From: Photorhabdus cinerea
GTDB lineage: Bacteria; Pseudomonadota; Gammaproteobacteria; Enterobacterales; Enterobacteriaceae
Reading direction: 5' to 3'
NCBI RefSeq assembly: GCF_011189575.1
Contig: NZ_PUJW01000021.1
Location: 1-64,000, forward strand
DNA length: 64,000 bases
Part shown: piece by piece, positions 1 through 9,678 of the stretch
How the letters are laid out: every line of letters begins with the position of its first letter
How positions within the stretch are numbered: position 1 is the first letter of the stretch
Made by a program: the position numbers and the translations under genes
The notes under the pieces: model-generated
Databases searched by the model: none
Told to the model about the DNA's origin: nothing
The model's input: the letters and a program-made list of their open reading frames with translations, nothing else

Positions 1-122
1 CAGGTATGCCAGACATTCACCGGGAAACCCCGCTGGGCGTCCACCGGGATCATTCTATTTACCCAGGCTGGATCACTTTCACTATCGGATTTATCCCGCA
101 ACAGGGGAGGACTGATAATCAT
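1..122 (-). CDS. 5' end of an unidentified gene, runs off the left edge
   Basis: An open frame starts at the ATG whose complement is 120-122 and continues through the window edge (40 codons visible). A GGAGA ribosome-binding site lies about 6 bases upstream (complement of 128-132). The visible start reads MIISPPLLRDKSDSESD and then continues with AWVNRMIPVDAQRGFPVN. There is no signal peptide or membrane segment in this part. I do not recognise the family from 40 residues. The start codon and RBS are the main support for a real gene; the rest lies outside the window. Confidence 0.6.
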   Translation of the reverse strand, partial: MIISPPLLRDKSDSESDPAWVNRMIPVDAQRGFPVNVWHT

Positions 123-842
123 TTTTTTCTCCTAAATTTTAAGACAAAGGCCAGCGTTGTAGAACGCAAGACATCATGGTCATGCCATAACACATTTCAG
201 AAATGAAAAACCGGATGTAGCTATTTCCAGACAGGCCATTCGCCGATAGAAAATGAGAGATAACCGATAATACTCGTTCAAATAAATATTCAAATTGACC
301 AAACAAGTCATTTCTTAATCATGGCGATTTTCTAAACAATTTGACATAAAATCAAGCTATTTTTTGCCATAAAGCCCTTTTTGTTTAATCTAAATCGGAT
401 ATAAAAACCAAAGAACTCAATATAATTCATAAAATATTTTATAAACCTAACTTAAACAACATAGAATTTGTTAAACAAAACGGTTGTATTTGTTTTCAAA
501 AAATGGCAAGGATAGAAAATTCTATTATGTCAAGACAGTTCAGTGATGATGTAAATATAATTACCTTTATCTTACAATGCGTTATTCTGTAACAACAAAC
601 AAGGCATATTATCTTCATACTGACAATAGACAATAAGACAGGAGTAAGAAAAGAATGATTATCAATTAATTTAAGCAAATAAGAATAAATGCGGTTATAC
701 AAGTCATCCGAGAATAGAAGCAAGGATTGCCAATATGAAAATTTTCATTGATATTGTTATATAGATACGTAAAAATGATACGAACCATTGCACCATGTTA
801 CTTTTCCAGAATATTCATAGATTGGCTATAACCGGAGGAAAG
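123..842. other. AT-rich intergenic region, no supported gene
   Basis: This stretch separates the minus-strand gene at the left edge from the lipoprotein gene. It is very AT-rich, with short frames only (one of 75 codons on the minus strand at 496-723, no convincing RBS). It should contain promoters for both divergent flanking genes, but I cannot pick a specific one with confidence. Confidence 0.5.
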
Positions 843-1223
843 ATGAAAATATTAACTCTTATGTTATTGATATTAATAATAAATGTTTCAGGTTGCGTCC
901 CCAAAAAACACTCTTTTTCTATTAACTATAAAGCAAATGGCGAAACTTTTCATTTGACTCCACCATGTATAGAGGAAATCAGCCCGAAAAAAGGAAGTGA
1001 CTACTATTCCATTTTCATCAAAGTAAAAAATAACTCTCATTGTAGCAAACCATTTAATCTTTTTATAAAGCAAAACGTAGGAAAAAAAATATCTGTTTCT
1101 TTTAACAATAAACCAATATTGAAAAATACTACTATAGTTACGCCAATACATGTTGATAATGGTTTCTATCAGGCAATAGACTCAAGTGCAACATTTGAAG
1201 AAATAGTTAATTATTTGAATTGA
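843..1223 (+). CDS. Small lipoprotein with a SecDF P1-head-like domain
   Basis: A 126-residue protein. I chose ATG 843 rather than the upstream 795 because GGAGG sits 6-10 bases before 843 and the protein then begins with a lipoprotein signal: a short basic start, a hydrophobic stretch, and the lipobox VSGC with the acylated Cys at residue 18. The mature part (NVGKKISVSFNNKPI, then TIVTPI, then ATFEEIVNYL near the end) resembles the periplasmic P1-head subdomain of SecD, where a segment of the type VGK-LAIVLDGKV-SAP is followed by a final EEA helix. The homology is by eye. A membrane-anchored periplasmic role is inferred from the lipobox; the actual function is unknown. It is a monocistronic gene upstream of kdp. 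Confidence 0.65.
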   Translation: MKILTLMLLILIINVSGCVPKKHSFSINYKANGETFHLTPPCIEEISPKKGSDYYSIFIKVKNNSHCSKPFNLFIKQNVGKKISVSFNNKPILKNTTIVTPIHVDNGFYQAIDSSATFEEIVNYLN

Positions 1224-1529
1224 TGAAAATCTATGACTTATTTTTCTTCCAGAAAAAAACCATAGATTAATTAAGTATTTTCTTAAAACAATTCATATAT
1301 AGAGTATTTTTTAAATCCTAATAACCTTATTAATACTCAACAGTAATTATTTATCCTTGTGAATGACTTTTGAAAAGAATAAGCCAAGTAGCCTTTGACG
1401 GAGGCTCTTTTTAACCTCACTTATTATTGCCATTTTTATACTTTTTTTACACATCCACTCACTCTTTTATCAGCTTCTTTGCATCTGCTTGCTTAACCTT
1501 TACCTATCCAAATCCTAAGGAGATAAGCA
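1224..1529. other. Intergenic region upstream of the kdp operon
   Basis: AT-rich spacer between the lipoprotein gene and kdpF. It contains the KdpE-box-like sequence at 1433-1452 and must contain the kdp promoter; nothing else was recognised. Confidence 0.6.
1433..1452 (+). promoter_or_regulatory. KdpE-binding box upstream of kdpF
   Basis: The T-rich run TTTTTATACTTTTTTTACAC matches the T-rich KdpE operator known upstream of E. coli kdpFABC almost base for base. It lies about 80 bases before the kdpF start. Together with kdpD/kdpE at the end of the same operon, this predicts induction by K+ limitation through phosphorylated KdpE. The -35/-10 elements would lie just downstream; I could not assign them cleanly. 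Confidence 0.75.
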
Positions 1530-1619
1530 GTGAGCATATTCTTCATTTCCGGCGCGTTATTGATATCCCTGTTACTGGTTTATCTAATTTATGCGTTACT
1601 TCATGCGGAGGATTTTTAA
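1530..1619 (+). CDS. kdpF: KdpF, small subunit of the K+-transporting ATPase
   Basis: A 29-residue membrane peptide starting at GTG 1530, preceded by AAGGAGA. The sequence (start MSIFFISGALLISLLLVY) is one hydrophobic helix ending in an acidic HAEDF tail, like E. coli KdpF (29 residues, similar tail). Its stop codon TAA abuts the kdpA ATG with no spacing. KdpF stabilises the KdpABC complex in the inner membrane. Confidence 0.9.
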   Translation: MSIFFISGALLISLLLVYLIYALLHAEDF

Positions 1620-3326
1620 ATGGCTGCATCCGCTTTTTTACTGATCGCAAGTTTCTTACTGATTTTACTGCTGTTGGCAAAACCGCTTGGAAGTATTATT
1701 GCCAATATGATCGAAGGTGATATTCCACACTGGCTGGCTAGAACAGAGTCCGGCCTTTGGCGTTGCTGTGGTTTACAGAAGCCAGGCGGCACAGTTAAAG
1801 AGATGAACTGGTGGCAATACGCATTAGCTATCATCATTTTTAATCTGACTGGGCTATTACTGCTATTTACCCTTTTAGTCACACAAGGAAGTCTCCCACT
1901 TAATCCTCAACATTTCCCCGGGCTTAAATGGGATCTGGCACTGAATACAACGGTCAGCTTTATTACAAATACCGACTGGCAGGCATACAGTGGAGAAAAC
2001 ACTCTCAGCTATTTTAGTCAAATGACTGGCCTGACAGTACAGAACTTTCTTTCTGCGGCAACCGGGATCGCGGTGGCATTTGCCCTGATACGCGCATTTT
2101 CCCGTCATGGTGCGAAAACCGTGGGAAACGCTTGGGTTGATATCACACGCATTACACTGTATCTGCTGTTACCGCTGTCTATGATTATCGCGCTGGTTTT
2201 TGTCAGTCAGGGAGTGATACAGAATTTCGAACCTTATCAGCTCTTTCATACCATTGAAGACCAACAACAATTAATCCCGATGGGACCCGTTGCTTCGCAG
2301 GAAGCGATTAAATTGTTGGGAACCAATGGCGGTGGATTCTTTGGGGCTAACTCATCCCATCCTTTTGAAAATCCAACCGCTATCAGCAATTTTGTTCAGA
2401 TCTTGTCGATCCTACTTATCCCCAGTGCACTCTGCTTTGCCTTTGGTCAAGTCACTGACGATAACCGTCAGGGACACGCTTTATTGTGGGCAATGTGCAT
2501 CATCTTCGTCATTGCCACCGCGGGAGTTATGTATGCCGAATTGAAAGGCAATCCACACCTCAGCCTGCTAGGTGCTGACAGCAATATCAATCTGGAAGGT
2601 AAGGAGAGCCGCTTCGGTATTCTTGCAACCTCAATTTATGCCGTAGCGACAACCGCCGCTTCCTGTGGGGCCGTCAACGCCATGCATGACTCCTTCACCG
2701 CCCTTGGCGGTATGATCCCAATGTGGCTGATACAGATTGGCGAAGTCGTGTTCGGTGGTGTGGGTTCCGGTTTATATGGCATGTTACTGTTTGTTTTGCT
2801 GACCGTTTTTATCGCCGGTTTAATGATAGGGCGGGCTCCTGAATATCTCGGGAAAAAAATCGAAGTATTTGAGATGAAAATGGTCGCACTGGCGATTCTG
2901 GTGACGCCTACGCTAGTGCTTTTAGGTACTGCGCTTGTCATATCAACAGAAAATGGACGCGCGGGTATTCTGAACCCCGGCGCTCATGGTTTCAGTGAAG
3001 TGCTTTATGCCCTTTCCTCTGCGGCCAACAATAACGGCAGTGCCTTCGCTGGCCTCAGTGTAAACAACCGGTTCTACAACCTACTGCTGGCAACAGTGAT
3101 ATTTCTTGGCCGCTTTGGTGTCATCCTGCCAGTACTTGCTATTGCCGGCTCTTTGGTAACCAAAAAACGTCAGCCTGCCAGCAACGGCACGCTACCAACC
3201 GATAGCCCGCTGTTTATCGGCTTACTAATCCTGACCATTATGTTAATCGGTGCATTGACCTTTATTCCAGCTCTGATCCTTGGCCCGGTCATTGAACATT
3301 TACAAATCTGGCTAATGTCCCGGTAA
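1620..3326 (+). CDS. kdpA: KdpA, K+-binding and translocating subunit of the Kdp ATPase
   Basis: A 568-residue polytopic membrane protein, close in length to E. coli KdpA (557). KdpA belongs to the superfamily of K+ transporters and carries the ion selectivity filter made of four P-loops. Here these correspond to the segments ITNTDWQAYSGE, LGTNGGGFFGANSSHPFENP, TAASCGAVNAMHDSF and SSAANNNGSAFAG. About ten hydrophobic helices are evident. It forms the high-affinity K+ channel of the KdpFABC inner-membrane pump and is translationally adjacent to kdpF; kdpB follows after 20 bases. Confidence 0.97.
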   Translation: MAASAFLLIASFLLILLLLAKPLGSIIANMIEGDIPHWLARTESGLWRCCGLQKPGGTVKEMNWWQYALAIIIFNLTGLLLLFTLLVTQGSLPLNPQHFPGLKWDLALNTTVSFITNTDWQAYSGENTLSYFSQMTGLTVQNFLSAATGIAVAFALIRAFSRHGAKTVGNAWVDITRITLYLLLPLSMIIALVFVSQGVIQNFEPYQLFHTIEDQQQLIPMGPVASQEAIKLLGTNGGGFFGANSSHPFENPTAISNFVQILSILLIPSALCFAFGQVTDDNRQGHALLWAMCIIFVIATAGVMYAELKGNPHLSLLGADSNINLEGKESRFGILATSIYAVATTAASCGAVNAMHDSFTALGGMIPMWLIQIGEVVFGGVGSGLYGMLLFVLLTVFIAGLMIGRAPEYLGKKIEVFEMKMVALAILVTPTLVLLGTALVISTENGRAGILNPGAHGFSEVLYALSSAANNNGSAFAGLSVNNRFYNLLLATVIFLGRFGVILPVLAIAGSLVTKKRQPASNGTLPTDSPLFIGLLILTIMLIGALTFIPALILGPVIEHLQIWLMSR

Positions 3327-3346
3327 GTGCCAAAGTAAGGAACACC

Positions 3347-5413
3347 ATGACAAACAAGCAACAGGCATTATTCGAACCCTCTTTAATTCGTAATGCGCTT
3401 ATTGATTCAATAAAAAAATGCCATCCAGCGGCGCAATGGCGTAACCCAGTGATGTTTGTGGTCTATCTGGGTAGTTGGTTAACCACCATTTTATGGATTG
3501 CTATGCTGGCCGGTCAGCTTAAAGAAAATACGCTGTTTACTGGCAATATCGCCTTATGGCTGTGGTTTACTGTGCTGTTCGCTAACTTTGCCGAAGCATT
3601 GGCAGAAGGCAGAAGCAAAGCTCAAGCTGCGAGTCTTAAAGGCGTGAGAAAAACCAGCTGGGCGACTAAACTCACCTCAGCCAGTCGTGATGCAAGCCGG
3701 GAGAAAGTCCCTTCTGACAGCCTGCGCAAAGGTGACATCGTCATCATTGAAGCCGGTGAAACCATCCCTTGTGATGGTGAAGTTATCGAAGGTGGCGCTT
3801 CCGTTGACGAAAGTGCTATCACCGGCGAATCTGCCCCGGTTATCCGCGAATCTGGCGGTGACTTCTCTTCTGTTACTGGCGGTACACGCGTGCTGTCTGA
3901 CTGGCTGGTGGTTGAATGTTCGGTCAATCCCGGTGAAACTTTTCTTGACCGCATGATTTCAATGGTAGAAGGCGCTAAACGTCGCAAAACCCCCAACGAG
4001 ATTGCCCTGACCATTCTGCTCACCGCGCTGACGATTATCTTCCTGTTGGTGTGTGTCACTCTGCTGCCATTCTCAATATTTAGTGTGGAAGCTAACCAGT
4101 CTGGTCAACCGATCACCATCACCGTATTAATCGCATTATTAGTCTGTCTTATTCCTACGACTATTGGAGGTTTACTTTCTGCGATTGGTGTCGCGGGTAT
4201 GAGCCGTATGCTGGGTGCTAATGTCATTGCCACCAGCGGGCGCGCGGTTGAAGCAGCGGGTGATGTGGATGTCCTGTTATTGGATAAAACCGGCACGATC
4301 ACACTAGGAAACCGTCAGGCATCTCAATTTCTGCCTGTGTCCGGCGTGACGGAACAACAGTTGGCTGATGCCGCTCAGCTCTCTTCTCTGGCAGATGAAA
4401 CACCGGAAGGACGCAGCATCGTCATTCTGGCAAAACAGCGATTCAATCTACGCGAACGTGATCTGCACTCACTGAATGCGACTTTTGTTCCTTTCTCCGC
4501 CATGACCCGCATGAGTGGCGTTAATGTGGAAAATCGCCTGATCCGCAAAGGTGCTGTAGACGCAATCCGCCGCCATATTGAAATCAATCACGGAAAATTC
4601 CCCGAAGCAGTAGAAGTTTTGGTTCAAACGGTGGCACGTAAAGGGGGGACACCGCTGGTTGTAGCAGAAAATCAACGAGTATTGGGTGTTGTTGCGCTGA
4701 AAGATATTGTTAAAGGCGGCATTAAAGAGCGATTCAGTGAAATGCGCCGCATGGGGATTAAAACCGTCATGATTACCGGCGATAACCGCCTAACCGCGGC
4801 GGCTATTGCCGCTGAAGCCGGCGTGGATGATTTTCTGGCTGAGGCGACACCCGAAGCCAAACTGGCCCTTATCCGCCAATATCAATCCGAAGGCCGTCTG
4901 GTCGCCATGACCGGTGATGGAACTAATGATGCGCCTGCACTTGCGCAGGCTGATGTTGCGGTTGCTATGAATTCAGGCACTCAGGCAGCCAAAGAAGCCG
5001 GCAATATGGTGGATTTGGATTCCAACCCAACCAAACTGATTGAAGTGGTTCATATTGGTAAACAGATGCTGATGACACGCGGTTCTCTGACCACATTCAG
5101 TATCGCCAATGATATTGCAAAATATTTTGCCATTATCCCGGCGGCGTTTTCCGTCACTTATCCACAATTAAATATCTTGAATATCATGCACTTGTATTCA
5201 CCCACTTCGGCGGTTTTATCGACCGTTATCTTTAATGCACTGATTATTGTGTTTCTGATCCCACTGGCTTTGAAAGGTGTCAGCTATCGGCCAATGCATG
5301 CATTGTCACTTTTACGCCGCAATCTGTGGATTTATGGTTTGGGTGGTCTGATAGCGCCTTTCATCGGCATCAAACTGATAGATATGTTGCTGACTTTGCT
5401 GATATTTAAATAA
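3347..5413 (+). CDS. kdpB: KdpB, P-type ATPase subunit of the Kdp K+ pump
   Basis: A 688-residue P-type ATPase (E. coli KdpB 682). Visible landmarks are the actuator motif TGES (in DESAITGESAPV), the phosphorylation motif DKTGT with the acyl-phosphate Asp at residue 313, the nucleotide-binding domain, and the hinge motif TGDGTNDAPAL. Four membrane segments precede the phosphorylation domain and three follow it. It hydrolyses ATP to drive K+ through KdpA. An RBS-like AAGGA lies before ATG 3347; kdpC follows within 12 bases of the stop. Confidence 0.97.
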   Translation: MTNKQQALFEPSLIRNALIDSIKKCHPAAQWRNPVMFVVYLGSWLTTILWIAMLAGQLKENTLFTGNIALWLWFTVLFANFAEALAEGRSKAQAASLKGVRKTSWATKLTSASRDASREKVPSDSLRKGDIVIIEAGETIPCDGEVIEGGASVDESAITGESAPVIRESGGDFSSVTGGTRVLSDWLVVECSVNPGETFLDRMISMVEGAKRRKTPNEIALTILLTALTIIFLLVCVTLLPFSIFSVEANQSGQPITITVLIALLVCLIPTTIGGLLSAIGVAGMSRMLGANVIATSGRAVEAAGDVDVLLLDKTGTITLGNRQASQFLPVSGVTEQQLADAAQLSSLADETPEGRSIVILAKQRFNLRERDLHSLNATFVPFSAMTRMSGVNVENRLIRKGAVDAIRRHIEINHGKFPEAVEVLVQTVARKGGTPLVVAENQRVLGVVALKDIVKGGIKERFSEMRRMGIKTVMITGDNRLTAAAIAAEAGVDDFLAEATPEAKLALIRQYQSEGRLVAMTGDGTNDAPALAQADVAVAMNSGTQAAKEAGNMVDLDSNPTKLIEVVHIGKQMLMTRGSLTTFSIANDIAKYFAIIPAAFSVTYPQLNILNIMHLYSPTSAVLSTVIFNALIIVFLIPLALKGVSYRPMHALSLLRRNLWIYGLGGLIAPFIGIKLIDMLLTLLIFK

Positions 5414-5424
5414 AGGTGATGAAA

Positions 5425-6006
5425 ATGACTTGGTTACGTTCTTCTGTTGTATTGTTGATATTCCTGACTCTGATTACTGGCGTAGCTTATCCATTGCTGG
5501 CAACGGGTTTGTCAGAACTGATGTTTCCTTATCAGGCACAGGGTTCCATGGTGGAACAAGATGGTCAGGTAGTTGGCTCTGAATTAATTGGTCAACCCTT
5601 CATGAAAGATATCTATTTTCAAGGGCGCCCTTCCGCTACCGCAGACCACCCTTATAACCCCCAGTCATCCGGTGGCAGCGATTTGTCTGTCTCCAATCCA
5701 ATACTGGCTGATGAAATCAAACATAGAGTTGAGCAACTGCGCAAATTTAACCGCCAACCAGACATTCCAGTGCCCGTTGATCTGGTGACAGCATCCGGTA
5801 GTGGCCTTGATCCTCATATCTCGCCCGCAGCCGCTAACTTTCAAGCCCAACGTGTCGCTGATGCACGCCATTTACCCGTTAAAGTGATAAAACAGTTAAT
5901 CAGAGATAATACGGAAACACCCCCATCAGAATTTCTCGGTGAACCGGTTATTAATGTGTTAAAACTCAATCTTGCTCTGGATAATTTGCAAAAGAAACAA
6001 CAGTAA
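5425..6006 (+). CDS. kdpC: KdpC, accessory subunit of the Kdp K+ pump
   Basis: A 193-residue protein, close to E. coli KdpC (190). One N-terminal membrane helix is followed by a periplasmic domain with the family blocks GRPSATAD, YNPQSSGGS, VTASGSGLDPHISP and the C-terminal LNLALD. Possible starts are GTG 5416, ATG 5419 and ATG 5425. I prefer 5425 because the AAGG at 5413-5416 is then spaced correctly and the N-terminus aligns with the E. coli protein. KdpC stabilises the complex and raises its nucleotide affinity. Confidence 0.95.
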   Translation: MTWLRSSVVLLIFLTLITGVAYPLLATGLSELMFPYQAQGSMVEQDGQVVGSELIGQPFMKDIYFQGRPSATADHPYNPQSSGGSDLSVSNPILADEIKHRVEQLRKFNRQPDIPVPVDLVTASGSGLDPHISPAAANFQAQRVADARHLPVKVIKQLIRDNTETPPSEFLGEPVINVLKLNLALDNLQKKQQ

Positions 6007-6015
6007 GGCTGGAAG

Positions 6016-8715
6016 ATGGATCAACACGAACCACAACGTCCTGACCCTGATGAATTACTGACACTGGTTAATGAGAAACAGCGCGGTAAATTAAAAATAT
6101 TTTTTGGTGCCTGCGCTGGCGTAGGGAAAACCTATGCCATGTTACAAGAAGCTCATAGATTGCGTGCTCAAGGGCTGGATGTGGTTATCGGTGTGGTAGA
6201 AACTCATGAGCGGCAGGGAACTGCCGCTTTGCTTGATGGTCTACCACAGCTGTCACCTAAACAGATGCACTACCAAAGACGGAAAATCACCGTCTTTGAT
6301 CTTGATGCCGCCATTGCCCGCCATCCGGCTATGATTCTGATGGATGAACTGGCCTTCAGTAATCCTCACGGCAGCCGCCATCCCAAACGCTGGCAAGATG
6401 TTGAAGAGTTACTTGAAGCTGGAATAGATGTGCTAACGACCATTAACGTTCAGCATCTGGAAAGCCTTAATGATGTCGTTGGTGACATTACCGGCATCCG
6501 AGTCAGAGAAACCGTTCCTGATCATATCTTTGATCAAGCTAATGAAATTGTGTTGGTTGATCTGCCTCCCGATGATCTGCGCCAGCGACTCAATGAAGGC
6601 AAGGTATATATTCCCAGTCAGGCAGAACGCGCCATTGAACACTTTTTCCGTAAGGGAAATTTGATTGCATTGCGAGAGCTGGCTTTACGTCGTACTGCCG
6701 ATCGCGTTGATGATCAAATGCGTGCATTCCGCGATACACAAGGGCATGAGCCGGTCTGGCATACCCGTGATAATCTTCTGCTATGCATTGGTCACAGTTC
6801 TGGTAATGAAAAACTGATCCGTGCCGCAGCACGCCTTGCCGCGCGGCTAGGTTGTATCTGGCATGCAATTTATGTTGAAACGCCAAAACTGCACCAATTG
6901 CCGGAAGGTAAACGGCGGACCATTTTAAAAGCGCTCAGATTAGCGCATGAATTGGGGGCTGAAACAGCAACAATCTCCGATCCAAACAAAGAAAAAGCGG
7001 TATTACGTTATGCAAGAGAACATAACCTTGGCAAAATTCTGATAGGCCGTCGTTGTGAATCCCGCGGGAAGCTGTTTGACTGGAAATGGCTGCCTGGTTT
7101 TGCTGATCGATTAGGAAAACTGGGGCCAGATTTGGATTTGGTGATTGTCGCCTTGGAAGATCGTGGCCGATGGGATAAAGAACTGGACAATCGCCCTGTC
7201 AGTGAAAAATGGCAAGGACAAATTCAAGGTTGCCTGGTTGCTATCACTCTCTGCGCGCTTATCACCTTGTTCTCCCGCACTCTGCTGCTAACCCTTGATA
7301 AAGCCAATCTTGTCACGCTTTATCTACTTGGCGTCGTTATTATCGCGCTGTTTTATGGGCGCTGGCCGTCAGTATTTGCCGCTTTTATTAATGTCATCAG
7401 TTTCGATATTTTCTTTGTGCAACCGCACTGGTCTCTTGCTGTCACGGATATGCAGTATCTATTGACCTTTACCGTCATGTTAATAGTCGGTGTCGTGGTA
7501 GGAAACCTGACAGCGGGCATGAGGTATCAGGCGCGCATTGCCCGTTACCGCGAACAGCGAACCCGACATCTGTATGAAATGACCCGCGAACTTAGCCGAA
7601 CACTGAATGAAGAGGATATTGCCCGGACCAGCTACCATTTCCTTGCCAATGGTTTTCAGGCTAAAACCGGCCTATTTTTACCCAATGATGATGGTGAGTT
7701 GCACCAGCTCACAACAAATAATGGCGGTCATATGTTGATTGATGATGCCATTGCGAAATGGAGTTTTGATAAGAATCAACCCGCCGGTGCGGGAACCGAT
7801 ACCTTGCCTAGCGTACCTTATCAATTACTGCCAGTGGCAACACCTTCGCAGACTTTTGGTGTACTGGCTATTGAACCTGCCTATTTACGCCAGCTACTTA
7901 TCCCTGAGCAACAGCGATTACTGCAAACATTTACCCGATTGATTGCCAACGCACTAGAAAGATTACAACTCTCCCGTCAGGCAGAATTGGCTAAATTGGA
8001 TACAGAACGGGAACAATTACGTAACTCACTTTTGGCGGCACTTTCACACGATTTACGCACCCCTCTGACGGTACTTTTCGGCCAGGCAGAAATCCTGATG
8101 CTAGACTTATCTGCTGAAGGCTCTCCGCACACTAAACAAGTGAATCAAATCCGTCAGCAAATTCTCAGCACTTCTCGTCTGGTCAACAACTTGCTGGATA
8201 TGGCGCGTATCCAATCCGGGGGCATTCAACTCAATCTGGAATGGCAATCACTGGAAGAGATTGTCGGCAGTACCTTGCGTTCACTGGAATATGCGCTCAA
8301 TCGTCACCCGGTCACCGTTTCCCTACCATCGGGCTTACTGCTGCACTGTGATGCCAGTTTACTGGAACGGGTCTTTATCAATCTATTAGAAAACGCCATC
8401 AAATATACAGCTGAGCAAACACCATTAGGCATTAAAGCAACAACAGAAAAAAATCAGATTCATATTGAAGTTTGGGATGCCGGCAAAGGCATTCCACCAC
8501 AACAGGAGCAATTAATTTTCGATAAATTTTCCCGCGCCCGCAAAGAATCCGCCATTCCTGGCGTTGGTCTTGGATTAGCAATCTGCCGCGCAATTATTGA
8601 AATCCATAGTGGAAATATTTGGGCTGCCAACAACGAAAAAGGTGGAGCGAGCTTTCACTTTGTTCTACCGTTAGAGAAACCACCTGAGATTGAAGAAATT
8701 ACTGAGGAGATGTGA
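6016..8715 (+). CDS. kdpD: KdpD, osmosensitive K+ channel sensor histidine kinase
   Basis: An 899-residue sensor kinase (E. coli 894). The order is: N-terminal KdpD domain with the P-loop GACAGVGKT at residues 31-39, a USP-like domain (about 250-375), four closely spaced membrane helices (about 400-500), a GAF-like segment, then the dimerisation/phosphoacceptor box LSHDLRTPL with His678 and the HATPase domain (N box LLENAIKY, G boxes DAGKGIPP and GVGLGLAI). It senses low K+ and phosphorylates KdpE. It starts 9 bases after kdpC and its stop overlaps the kdpE start by 4 bases. Confidence 0.97.
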   Translation: MDQHEPQRPDPDELLTLVNEKQRGKLKIFFGACAGVGKTYAMLQEAHRLRAQGLDVVIGVVETHERQGTAALLDGLPQLSPKQMHYQRRKITVFDLDAAIARHPAMILMDELAFSNPHGSRHPKRWQDVEELLEAGIDVLTTINVQHLESLNDVVGDITGIRVRETVPDHIFDQANEIVLVDLPPDDLRQRLNEGKVYIPSQAERAIEHFFRKGNLIALRELALRRTADRVDDQMRAFRDTQGHEPVWHTRDNLLLCIGHSSGNEKLIRAAARLAARLGCIWHAIYVETPKLHQLPEGKRRTILKALRLAHELGAETATISDPNKEKAVLRYAREHNLGKILIGRRCESRGKLFDWKWLPGFADRLGKLGPDLDLVIVALEDRGRWDKELDNRPVSEKWQGQIQGCLVAITLCALITLFSRTLLLTLDKANLVTLYLLGVVIIALFYGRWPSVFAAFINVISFDIFFVQPHWSLAVTDMQYLLTFTVMLIVGVVVGNLTAGMRYQARIARYREQRTRHLYEMTRELSRTLNEEDIARTSYHFLANGFQAKTGLFLPNDDGELHQLTTNNGGHMLIDDAIAKWSFDKNQPAGAGTDTLPSVPYQLLPVATPSQTFGVLAIEPAYLRQLLIPEQQRLLQTFTRLIANALERLQLSRQAELAKLDTEREQLRNSLLAALSHDLRTPLTVLFGQAEILMLDLSAEGSPHTKQVNQIRQQILSTSRLVNNLLDMARIQSGGIQLNLEWQSLEEIVGSTLRSLEYALNRHPVTVSLPSGLLLHCDASLLERVFINLLENAIKYTAEQTPLGIKATTEKNQIHIEVWDAGKGIPPQQEQLIFDKFSRARKESAIPGVGLGLAICRAIIEIHSGNIWAANNEKGGASFHFVLPLEKPPEIEEITEEM

Positions 8716-9404
8716 CTATTACCAACAACAGTACCATCTTAATTATTGAAGACGAAAAAGAGATCCGACGCTTTGTTCGGCTAGCGCTGGAAGGTGAAGG
8801 TTGTCGCGTATTTGAAAGTGACACGTTGAAACGAGGTCTGATTGAAGCAGGAACCCGTAAACCCGATCTGATTATTCTTGATTTGGGGCTACCCGATGGT
8901 GACGGCATTAATTTGATCCGTGATCTGCGCCGGTGGAGTTCAATTCCGGTTATTGTTCTTTCTGCCCGCGATGCAGAAACCGTTAAAGTGGCAGCACTGG
9001 ATGCCGGCGCTGATGATTATCTCAGTAAGCCTTTTGGCATCAGTGAACTATTAGCAAGAGTCCGGGTCGCCTTACGCCGTTTTGCCAGAACCAATCAGGA
9101 AGAACCTGTCGTTCATTTTTCTGATGTCACTGTCGATCTCATTAATCGCCGGATAACTAAAAACGATAAAGAATTACATCTGACTCCCATTGAGTTCCGT
9201 TTACTGGGCGAATTATTAGCAAATAGCGGCAAAGTACTCACCCAACGCCAGCTACTGAATCAGGTTTGGGGCCCTAATTATGTTGAACACAACCATTATT
9301 TACGGATTTATATGGGACATTTACGACAAAAATTAGAAACCGACCCAACCAGACCAAAACATTTGCTAACTGAAACCGGCGTTGGCTATCGTTTTATGCC
9401 GTGA
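8712..9404 (+). CDS. kdpE: KdpE, response regulator of the kdp operon
   Basis: A 230-residue OmpR/PhoB-family regulator. It starts with GTG at 8712, overlapping the kdpD stop (GTGA), with GAGGAG directly upstream. The receiver domain contains the acidic pair ED (residues 13-14), the phospho-acceptor Asp57 in LIILDLGLP and the Lys of LSKPFG. The C-terminal winged-helix domain includes HLTPIEFRLL and VGYRF. It activates kdpFABC through the T-rich operator, which is present at 1433-1452. Confidence 0.97.
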   Translation: MTITNNSTILIIEDEKEIRRFVRLALEGEGCRVFESDTLKRGLIEAGTRKPDLIILDLGLPDGDGINLIRDLRRWSSIPVIVLSARDAETVKVAALDAGADDYLSKPFGISELLARVRVALRRFARTNQEEPVVHFSDVTVDLINRRITKNDKELHLTPIEFRLLGELLANSGKVLTQRQLLNQVWGPNYVEHNHYLRIYMGHLRQKLETDPTRPKHLLTETGVGYRFMP

Positions 9405-9612
9405 CTCGCTCTCGCTGCTAAGTCACAAAATTCTGGTTGCAACAACCCGCGTTTGAAATACCGCAAGCCTATATTTATTGCATTTTTCGGATCATATTAG
9501 CTGCAATTTACTGATGCTCAAATTCACAATAACTGCAAAATTTGAACAAATCCGTAAATTCATTATGCAGATATAGTGAGATCACGGAGTAAGAATATTT
9601 TGAATTAATAAA

Positions 9613-9629
9613 GGGGAAATAAATTCCCC
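9613..9629 (-). terminator. Possible weak terminator after the MACPF gene
   Basis: GGGGAA, a 5-base loop, then TTCCCC form a perfect 6-bp hairpin between the convergent kdpE and MACPF genes. On the minus strand it is followed by a mixed T-rich tract (CTTTATTAATT), so termination of the MACPF transcript is possible but not strong. Confidence 0.35.
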
Positions 9630-9678
9630 AAAGATGACGTTGTTTTTAGCGATTTCCAAATGGCTAAAACTCCCTCAT

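Noticed and set aside
496..723. 75-codon hydrophobic minus-strand frame
   Set aside because: AT-rich, Ile/Leu/Ser-biased frame with no RBS and no family resemblance.
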